This document shows positions 58,637 to 64,000 of a stretch of DNA of 64,000 nucleotides, one piece after another (the stretch's first letter is position 1; each line of letters starts with the position of its first letter). This DNA is from Sinomonas atrocyanea (GTDB lineage: Bacteria; Actinomycetota; Actinomycetes; Actinomycetales; Micrococcaceae). Under the pieces are notes generated by a model. It was given only the letters and a program-made list of their open reading frames with translations, was not told where the DNA came from and made no database searches. The stretch is from the NCBI RefSeq assembly GCF_030812675.1, contig NZ_JAUSTE010000008.1, forward strand, positions 62,001-126,000, in the 5' to 3' direction. The position numbers were made by a program, and so were the translations under genes.

Positions 58637-59938
58637 CTAGCCGCCGAACACGGCATGCGCCACGGCAAAGATCAGTAGCCCCGCGAGCGCGCCCACCACG
58701 GTGCCGTTGATGCGGATGAACTGGAGGTCCTTGCCGACCTGGAGCTCGATCTTCTCCGAGGTCTCCTGGGCGTCCCAGCGGGCAACGGTGTCCTCGATGA
58801 CGCCCGCGATGTCGTCGCGGTAGGTCGCCACGACGTACGACGCCGCATCCGCGACCCACGCGTTGACCTTCCCGGCCAGCTCCTCGTCCTCGACCAGCCG
58901 CGCGCCGAAGTCCCGCACCGCGGTCGTGAACCGCTGGTGCAGTTCGCTGCGGGGGTCCGAGACGGCCTCGAGCAGCACCCGCTTGAGGGTGGCCCAGGTC
59001 CGGCCCGCGAGGCTGCGCACCTGCGGGTCGCCGAGGACCTGCGCCTTGATGCCCTCGACCCGGGCGATCATGACCGGCTCGTGCTGGAGGTCCTGGGCCA
59101 GCTCCCGGAGGTAGGCGTCGATGGAGCGGCGCACCTGGTGGTCCGGATCTGACTGCACGGCCGCGACGAACTTGGACAGCTCGATGTAGATCTTGTCGCC
59201 CACGAGGTCGTTCGCGAAGCTCGGCACCCACGAGGGCGAGCGGTCCGAGACCACGCGTGTGACGGCCTCGTAGTTCGCCGCGACCCAGTCCGCCGCCCGG
59301 TCCACGAGCAGGTCCACGAGCTGGTGGTGGTGGCCGGCCGCGAGGACCTGGTCGGCCACCCGGCCGAGCGGCGGCCCCCACGGCGGCGCGAGCAGATGGC
59401 GCCGGACCATGCCCTCGATCACGGCCTGCACGTCGTCGTCGTTGAGCACGGTGAAGGCCCCGCGCACGACGGCGGCCCCTTCCTTCGCGACCCGCTCGGC
59501 GCCGGCGGGGCTCGCCAGCCAGGTGCCCGCCTTCCGTGCCACGTCGACGCTGTCGAGCTTGGCGCGCACCACCGCCGAGGAGAGGAAGTTGTCCCGCACG
59601 AACCCGCTCAGGGACGCCCCGATCGCATCCTTGCGCGTGGGGATGATCGCGGTGTGGGGGATGGGGAGTCCCATCGGGTGCTTGAACAGCGCGGTGACGG
59701 CGAACCAGTCCGCGAGCGCTCCCACCATGCCGCCCTCCGCGGCAGCCCGCACGTACTGGAGCCACGCGTACTGCTCCTGGAGCGCGAAGGAGACCGCGAA
59801 GACCACCGCCATCCCCATCAGGAGGGAGAGGGCGAGGGCCTTCATCCGGCTCAGGGCGGCGGCCCGCTCGAGATCGGTCGGGCCGGGGCCGGACTCCGCT
59901 CCCGGGCGCGGGCCGGGGGTGCGGTTCAGCGTCACCAT
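58637..59938 (-). CDS. DUF445 family membrane protein
   Basis: A 433-residue protein of the DUF445 family. Membrane segments lie at both ends (LALSLLMGMAVVFAVSFAL near residue 37 and VGALAGLLIFAVAHAVFGG at the C-terminus), with a long helical cytoplasmic part between. Conserved features include GGMVGALADWFAVTALFKHPMG (core ALADWFAVTALF) and IPHTAIIPTRKD. Function unknown; some relatives affect the envelope. A minus-strand TAGGGT (59945-59950) ends 6 bases before the ATG, so it is probably leaderless. It is convergent with the preceding gene. Confidence 0.88.
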   Translation of the reverse strand: MVTLNRTPGPRPGAESGPGPTDLERAAALSRMKALALSLLMGMAVVFAVSFALQEQYAWLQYVRAAAEGGMVGALADWFAVTALFKHPMGLPIPHTAIIPTRKDAIGASLSGFVRDNFLSSAVVRAKLDSVDVARKAGTWLASPAGAERVAKEGAAVVRGAFTVLNDDDVQAVIEGMVRRHLLAPPWGPPLGRVADQVLAAGHHHQLVDLLVDRAADWVAANYEAVTRVVSDRSPSWVPSFANDLVGDKIYIELSKFVAAVQSDPDHQVRRSIDAYLRELAQDLQHEPVMIARVEGIKAQVLGDPQVRSLAGRTWATLKRVLLEAVSDPRSELHQRFTTAVRDFGARLVEDEELAGKVNAWVADAASYVVATYRDDIAGVIEDTVARWDAQETSEKIELQVGKDLQFIRINGTVVGALAGLLIFAVAHAVFGG

Positions 59939-59973
59939 GACTCAACCCTACCGGCGGGGGCGGACAGCCGAAC

Positions 59974-60001
59974 GCCCCGCCTGCGGGGGGACAGGCGGGG
60001 C
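59974..60001 (-). terminator. Terminator of the persulfide dioxygenase gene
   Basis: A perfect 10-bp stem, GCCCCGCCTG (59974-59983) with CAGGCGGGGC (59992-60001), about 35 bases beyond the leftward gene's stop. Confidence 0.55.
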
Positions 60002-60035
60002 ATCCGGGGTCTGAGGGGGCTGGCCGGGGAGGGGC

Positions 60036-61445
60036 TCAGCGGGCGGCCACGGCCTCCTGGGCGTCCGCGAACGCCTTCCAGCCGAGGTAGCTGCCCTCGA
60101 GCTCGACGACGTCGTAGCCGGCGCGGCGCAGCGTGCTCGCCGCGACCGAGTTGCGGACGCCGCTCTGGCAGTAGCTCACGATCACGCCCTCGGACGGGAG
60201 CTGGTCCGTGTGCCACAGGACGCGGCCGGCGCTGAGCTGCTCGGAGCCCGGGATGTGGCCCGCGGCGTGCTCGGTCTTATTGCGGACGTCGAGCACGAGG
60301 GCGGCGTCGAAGCCCTCGAGCTCGGCGGGGTCGAGCGTGCGGGGGGTCGTCAGGGGCAGGCCCTCGAGGGTGGGCGTGAAACCCGCGACGTTGTCGATGC
60401 CCACGCGCACGAGCGAGTCCCACATGCGCCCGGCGGCTTCCTCGTTCTGGGCGAGGAGCACGAGCGGGCGGGAGTCGGTCTCGGGATCGTAGGCCCATCC
60501 GCCGTAGGTGGCCATCTTGCCGCCTGCGGGGATGTTGAGGGAGTGCGCCACGGTGCCCTGGTGGACATCGTTGTGGTTGCGGGTGTCCACGAAGGTGATC
60601 CGGTCCGCGGCCAGGTCTTCCGCGATGGCCTCGGGGGCGAGCTCGGGGAGTGCGCCGCGGCCGCCCATGACGGCGGGTCCGAGGCGGTTCTGGCGCTTCA
60701 TCCGTCCGAAGTAGGCGTGGGCGTCGGGCTGGCCGTCGAGGAGCTCGCGGACAAAGCCTTCCTCGTCGTTCGCGGCGAGGTAGGGGGCCCACCAGGCGAA
60801 CAGGCGCTCGTAGCCCACCGTGGTGGACGGGATGGCGCCGAGGGCCTTGCCGCAGGCGCTGCCGGAGCCGTGGCCGGGGTGGACCTGGAGGTGGTCCGGG
60901 AGGGTCAGGAACTTCTCCTTGAGGCTCGTGAAGAGCTGGCGCGCGCCCTCGAAGCGGGTGTTCACGCCGCCGGCGGCCTCGTCGAGCAGGTCGGGGCGGC
61001 CGAGGTCCCCCGAGAAGACGAAGTCGCCCGAGAGGAGGTAGCCGGGCTGGTCGCTGAAGGCGCCGTCCTTGACGAGGAACGAGAGGTGCTCCGGAGTGTG
61101 GCCCGGGGTGTGCACGGCGGTGACGGTGATGTTGCCCAGCGCGATGGTGCTGCCGTCCATGAGCCGCTCGGCCTCGAAGCCGTACTGCCAGTCCTCGCCG
61201 CCCTCGCCCGAGACATACAGCTCTGCGCCGGTGGCAGCGGCGAGCTCGCGGGACCCGGAGAGGTAGTCCGCGTGGATGTGGGTCTCGGTCACCGCGACGA
61301 TCTTCATGCCGTTCGCGGCGGCGAGCTCGAGGTACGGGGCGATGTCGCGGCGGGCGTCGACGACGAGCGCCTCGCCCTTGGCCTGGCAGCCGATCATGTA
61401 GCTGGCCTGTGCCAGGTCCTGGTCGTAGATTCGCTCGAGCAGCAT
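60036..61445 (-). CDS. Persulfide dioxygenase-type MBL-fold hydrolase with two rhodanese domains
   Basis: A 469-residue protein with an N-terminal metallo-beta-lactamase domain (THIHADYL with His56, His58, Asp60; HTPGHTPEHLSF; VHPGHGSGSACG) of the ETHE1/persulfide dioxygenase type, followed by two rhodanese domains. The first lacks a catalytic Cys loop (PLVLLAQNEEAAG), while the second has it (VSYCQSGVRNS). It should oxidise glutathione- or mycothiol-type persulfides and move sulfane sulfur. The ATG at 61445 has AAGGAG upstream. Two CsoR-type palindromes control its promoter, fitting induction by sulfide or persulfide. Confidence 0.88.
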   Translation of the reverse strand: MLLERIYDQDLAQASYMIGCQAKGEALVVDARRDIAPYLELAAANGMKIVAVTETHIHADYLSGSRELAAATGAELYVSGEGGEDWQYGFEAERLMDGSTIALGNITVTAVHTPGHTPEHLSFLVKDGAFSDQPGYLLSGDFVFSGDLGRPDLLDEAAGGVNTRFEGARQLFTSLKEKFLTLPDHLQVHPGHGSGSACGKALGAIPSTTVGYERLFAWWAPYLAANDEEGFVRELLDGQPDAHAYFGRMKRQNRLGPAVMGGRGALPELAPEAIAEDLAADRITFVDTRNHNDVHQGTVAHSLNIPAGGKMATYGGWAYDPETDSRPLVLLAQNEEAAGRMWDSLVRVGIDNVAGFTPTLEGLPLTTPRTLDPAELEGFDAALVLDVRNKTEHAAGHIPGSEQLSAGRVLWHTDQLPSEGVIVSYCQSGVRNSVAASTLRRAGYDVVELEGSYLGWKAFADAQEAVAAR

Positions 61446-61463
61446 GGCTCTCCTTCCATCGAG

Positions 61464-61519
61464 ATACCCCAGGGGGTATTGCTTCACTCAAGAATAGTAC
61501 CCCTAGGGGTATGACGCAA
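61464..61519 (-). promoter_or_regulatory. Promoter with twin CsoR/CstR-type operators
   Basis: Minus-strand -35 TTGCGT (61514-61519) and -10 TATTCT (61491-61496) have a 17-base spacer that contains the perfect palindrome TACCCCTAGGGGTA (61498-61511). A second site ATACCCC-AG-GGGGTAT (61464-61479) lies just past the start site, 33 bases away centre to centre, about three turns. These match the GTATACCCnnGGGTATAC-type sites of CsoR-family sensors. Confidence 0.8.
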
Positions 61520-61553
61520 TCTGGGCGTCGGATGGGTCCGATACCCTTGCGCC

Positions 61554-62426
61554 ATGACCACCCGCCCCCTTGTCTATGCCCATCGCGGCGCGAGCGCGCG
61601 CTTCGCGGAGCACACGCGTGCGGCCTACCTCCAGGCGCTCGCCGACGGCGCGGACGGCGTCGAATGCGATGTCCACCTCACCCGCGACCAGCACCTGGTC
61701 CTGCTGCATGACGCGAACCTGGACCGCACCTCGAGCGGCACCGGGCCCGTGGCAGAGCGGACCCTCGCCCAGCTCCGCGAGCTCGACTTCTCGTCGTGGA
61801 AGGGCGTCCGCGTCCCGGACGAATTCGGCGCCCAGAGCCAGCAGCTGCTGACGCTGCCCGAGCTCCTCGACCTGCTCACGGCCTCCGGGCGCGAGGTGGG
61901 GCTCGCGATCGAGCTCAAGCACCCGAGCCCGTACCGCCGGGCGCTCGAGGACCGTGTGCTCGAGGCGCTGCGCTCCCGCGGCTGGGAGCCCGAGGAGTCG
62001 CGGGTGGGCGGCATCCGGGTCAGCTTCATGAGCTTCGACGCCGAGGCCATCGAGTACCTCCTGGCCTCGGTCCCGGCGCGCCATGTCTGCATGCTCGTCG
62101 ACGACGTCTCAGTCGAGGAGCTGCGCCAGTCGGCCGCGCTCGGGGCCCTCACCGGCGGGGCGGTCGCCAACGTGCTCAAGGCAGCCCAGATGGACGCCGA
62201 GGCGATCCTCGACGAGGGCCGCGCCGGGATCGCCGGTCCCGGGATCCGCTACGTCCGGGACCACCCGAACCGCGTGCGCGCCTGGCTCGGGGCAGGGCTC
62301 ACCTTCCGTGTCTGGACGGTGGACGCGCCCGAGGACGTGGAGCACTGCCTCGCCGCCGGCATCCAGCAGATCACCACGAACCGCCCCGCCGAGGTGCTCG
62401 CCCAGCTGGGGACGGCCCTTGGCTGA
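61554..62426 (+). CDS. Glycerophosphodiester phosphodiesterase
   Basis: Hydrolyses glycerophosphodiesters to glycerol-3-phosphate and an alcohol. The 290-residue TIM-barrel protein has the GDPD signature: HRG (His10-Arg11), Glu37 and Asp39 in GVECDVHLT, and His52-Asp53 (LLHDANLDRTS). The usual PEN-T following HRG is AEHT here. There is no signal peptide, so it acts in the cytoplasm. A TACCCT box (61542-61547) ends 6 bases before the ATG. It is divergent from the persulfide gene and adjacent to azlC, with overlapping stop and start. Confidence 0.9.
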   Translation: MTTRPLVYAHRGASARFAEHTRAAYLQALADGADGVECDVHLTRDQHLVLLHDANLDRTSSGTGPVAERTLAQLRELDFSSWKGVRVPDEFGAQSQQLLTLPELLDLLTASGREVGLAIELKHPSPYRRALEDRVLEALRSRGWEPEESRVGGIRVSFMSFDAEAIEYLLASVPARHVCMLVDDVSVEELRQSAALGALTGGAVANVLKAAQMDAEAILDEGRAGIAGPGIRYVRDHPNRVRAWLGAGLTFRVWTVDAPEDVEHCLAAGIQQITTNRPAEVLAQLGTALG

Positions 62427-63279
62427 CGCGGATCCTCTCCCCGAACCCGAACCCGAGCCCGCGCACGAGCCCGAGCCTGCGCACGACGGCGCGGGGCCGG
62501 TGCCGCTGCGCCGCTCGCCTGCGGCGCGGATCGGCCTCTCGATCGCCGTCGCGACAGGCCTCTACGGCATCTCCTTCGGCGCACTCGGGGTCGCCTCGGG
62601 GCTCGACGTCCTCCAGACCGTGGCCCTGAGCCTGCTCATGTTCACCGGCGGCTCCCAGTTCGCCTTCATCGGCGTGCTCGCCGGCGGCGGCTCGGGGGCC
62701 GCGGCCACCGCCGCAGCCACGCTGCTCGGGGTGCGCAACGCGGTCTACGGCATGCAGCTCAACGCGATGTTCGCCCCGGCCGGCTGGCGCCGCTTCGTTG
62801 CCCCCCAGTTCACGATCGACGAGTCCACTGCGACCGCGGTGGGCCAGGAGTCGCCGACCGAGCAGCGCCGGGGATTCTGGGTGGCAGGGGTCGGGGTGTT
62901 CGTGCTCTGGAACGTCTTCACCGCGGTGGGCGCCCTGGCAGGCAACGCCCTCGGAGACCCCAAGCAGTGGGGGCTCGACGGCGCCGCCGTGGCCGCCTTC
63001 CTCGGGCTCCTGTGGCCGCGCCTCAGGGGCCGCGAGCCCTGGGCCATCGCCGTGGTCTGCGCGCTCGCGACCGTGCTCGCCGTGCCGTTCGTGCCTCCCG
63101 GGGTCCCGATCCTCATCGCGGCGCTCGTCGCCGCGGTCCTCGGATGGCTGAGCCACGAGCGGGCTGCCGCCGGCCGGCCCTCCGCGGGCGCCGGGGTGGA
63201 AGGGCTGGGGCCTGATCTGGATCCCTACTCCCGCCGCGACCCCCACGGGGACGAGGGCCAGGACGGGGAACGGGCATGA
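62419..63279 (+). CDS. azlC: AzlC-family branched-chain amino acid exporter, large subunit
   Basis: AzlC and AzlD together export branched-chain amino acids. From the TTG at 62419 the product has 286 residues: a polar N-terminal leader of PE/PAHEPEPAH repeats, then about six membrane segments with the family features ARIGLSIAVATGLYGISFGAL (core GLYGISFGAL), SLLMFTGGSQFAFIG and VRNAVYGMQLN. A GTG at 62500 just before the core is an alternative start that removes the repeats. It overlaps the GDPD stop and the azlD start (ATGA). Confidence 0.85.
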   Translation: MADADPLPEPEPEPAHEPEPAHDGAGPVPLRRSPAARIGLSIAVATGLYGISFGALGVASGLDVLQTVALSLLMFTGGSQFAFIGVLAGGGSGAAATAAATLLGVRNAVYGMQLNAMFAPAGWRRFVAPQFTIDESTATAVGQESPTEQRRGFWVAGVGVFVLWNVFTAVGALAGNALGDPKQWGLDGAAVAAFLGLLWPRLRGREPWAIAVVCALATVLAVPFVPPGVPILIAALVAAVLGWLSHERAAAGRPSAGAGVEGLGPDLDPYSRRDPHGDEGQDGERA

Positions 63280-63587
63280 GCCTGTGGGCCTGGATCGTCC
63301 TCGCGTGCGCTGCCGCGTACGCGCTCAAGCTGCTCGGCTACCTGCTGCCGCGCCGGTGGATGGACAACGAGCGCATGCTGCGGGTCGCGGGCACGGTCAC
63401 CATCGGGCTGCTGGCGTCCCTGACCGCCGTCAACACGTTCGCGAGCGGGCAGTCCCTCGTCCTCGACGCCCGCCTCGGCTCCCTCGCCGCAGCGGCCGTG
63501 GCACTGCTGCTGCGGGCCCCGTTCCTCGTGGTGGTCATCGCCGGCGCTGCAGCGGCGGCGCTCCTGCGCCTCCTCGGCTGGGGCTGA
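63276..63587 (+). CDS. azlD: AzlD-family amino acid exporter, small subunit
   Basis: A 103-residue protein with about four membrane segments (WIVLACAAAYALKLLGYLLP, core WIVLACAAAYALKL; VTIGLLASLTAVNTF; the C-terminal FLVVVIAGAAAAALLRLLGW) and the AzlD motif GYLLPRRWMDNERMLRVAG (core LPRRWMDNERMLR). It overlaps azlC by four bases, and the two form the exporter. A tandem-repeat region follows it. Confidence 0.87.
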   Translation: MSLWAWIVLACAAAYALKLLGYLLPRRWMDNERMLRVAGTVTIGLLASLTAVNTFASGQSLVLDARLGSLAAAAVALLLRAPFLVVVIAGAAAAALLRLLGWG

Positions 63588-63600
63588 CCGGCCCCCGCCC

Positions 63601-63670
63601 TTCTGGGGGTCACCTCCTGGGGGTCACCTTCTGGAAGTCACCTCCTGAGGGTCACCTCCCGGGAGTCACC
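63601..63670. repeat. 14-bp tandem repeat, 5 copies
   Basis: Five consecutive 14-base units of consensus TYCTGGGGGTCACC fill exactly 63601-63670, with up to three differences per unit; a partial sixth copy (CGGGGGGGTCAG) follows. It lies between the convergent azlD and TetR genes, and each unit ends in GTCACC. Confidence 0.85.
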
Positions 63671-63679
63671 CGGGGGGGG

Positions 63680-64000
63680 TCAGAGGGGGAGCTCGACGCC
63701 CGGGATCGGGCCGAGGGGCGGCAGCGGCCGGTTCTCGCGGTGGGTGCGGATGGCGTCCTCGACGAGCGCCACGTAGCGCTGCCACGCGAAGGACCCCGGC
63801 TCCAAGGTGTCGCCGGCGCCGATGAGCATCGCGACGAGCCGCACCATGTCGATCAGCTGGAGCTCCTCGCGCAGGGTCCCCTCCCGCTGGCCGCGCTGGA
63901 GCAGGACCCCGAGGGACTCGATGAGCTTGCCGGCAAGTCCCACGAGCAGGCTCCGCCGGCCCGCGACGGCGGAGAGCAGGTTGTGCTCGTCGTTCGCCAC
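63680..64000 (-). CDS. TetR-family regulator, C-terminal part (gene runs off the window)
   Basis: The frame is open to the right edge, so only the last about 106 residues are seen. They are helical with RRSLLVGLAGKLIESLGVLLQRGQREGTLR (core LGVLLQRGQREGTLR) and LIDMVRLVAMLIGAG, typical of the C-terminal ligand-binding domain of TetR/AcrR regulators. The DNA-binding domain lies beyond base 64000. Its target is unknown; the neighbouring azlCD genes are possible only by proximity. Confidence 0.65.
   Translation of the reverse strand: MANDEHNLLSAVAGRRSLLVGLAGKLIESLGVLLQRGQREGTLREELQLIDMVRLVAMLIGAGDTLEPGSFAWQRYVALVEDAIRTHRENRPLPPLGPIPGVELPL

Noticed and set aside
63601-63670. Tandem repeat considered as a CRISPR array
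   Set aside because: Units are contiguous 14-mers without spacers, and no cas genes are present.

Overview
The window is chromosomal DNA of a very GC-rich actinobacterium, most likely a member of the Micrococcaceae (Arthrobacter/Sinomonas type). The evidence is the GTG/TTG start usage, an Lsr2 nucleoid protein next to clpC, the core order panC-lysS-lsr2-clpC and argA-mutY-disA-radA-pst, and many apparently leaderless genes. The genus is an inference from gene content, not from a search. I see no insertion sequence, phage gene, rRNA or CRISPR array.

Region by region: 1-8.2 kb is a conserved housekeeping block (DUF3180, DUF2520, panC, an alpha/beta hydrolase lacking its nucleophile serine, lysS, lsr2, clpC). 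8.3-15.3 kb holds a flavoprotein oxidase, a PTS-driven dihydroxyacetone kinase (dhaKLM), an S9 peptidase and an ArgA-type acetyltransferase. 15.3-21 kb is genome maintenance (mutY, disA, radA) plus a membrane protein. 21-27 kb is phosphate uptake: pstSCAB behind a PHO-box-like repeat, then a low-affinity Pit transporter with its DUF47 partner. 27.5-32 kb has tRNA-Lys, a substrate-binding/VWA fusion, dodecin and a PrmC-like methyltransferase. 32-35.5 kb is a GntR-controlled four-carbon sugar-acid module (OtnK-like kinase, LtnD-like dehydrogenase) and an SDR.

The most interesting region is 35.6-45.0 kb, a catabolic cluster. Seven leftward genes (GntR regulator, two DUF1185 paralogues, alpha/beta hydrolase, aldehyde dehydrogenase, luciferase-like monooxygenase, 4-OT tautomerase) face rightward genes for a SnoaL-flavin reductase fusion, an NCS1 permease, an isochorismatase-like amidohydrolase and a Nudix-like protein. 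This reads as uptake, flavin-dependent oxygenation or ring opening, deamidation and aldehyde oxidation of a small nitrogen heterocycle. The substrate is not known from sequence.

45-51 kb contains a D-2-hydroxyacid dehydrogenase, a pentapeptide protein, an MHS transporter and a compact arsenic operon (arsR-arsC-flavoprotein) with no arsenite pump. 51-57 kb is a complete fructose PTS operon (fruR-fruK-fruABC-ptsI-ptsH). Its EI and HPr would also supply phosphate to DhaM. 57-64 kb has small membrane proteins, a persulfide dioxygenase-rhodanese gene under two CsoR-type palindromes, a glycerophosphodiesterase, azlCD, a 14-bp tandem repeat and the end of a TetR gene.

A recurring feature across the window is a TANNNT box 6-8 nt before the start codon, without a Shine-Dalgarno sequence, at about 14 genes. 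This implies widespread leaderless transcription.
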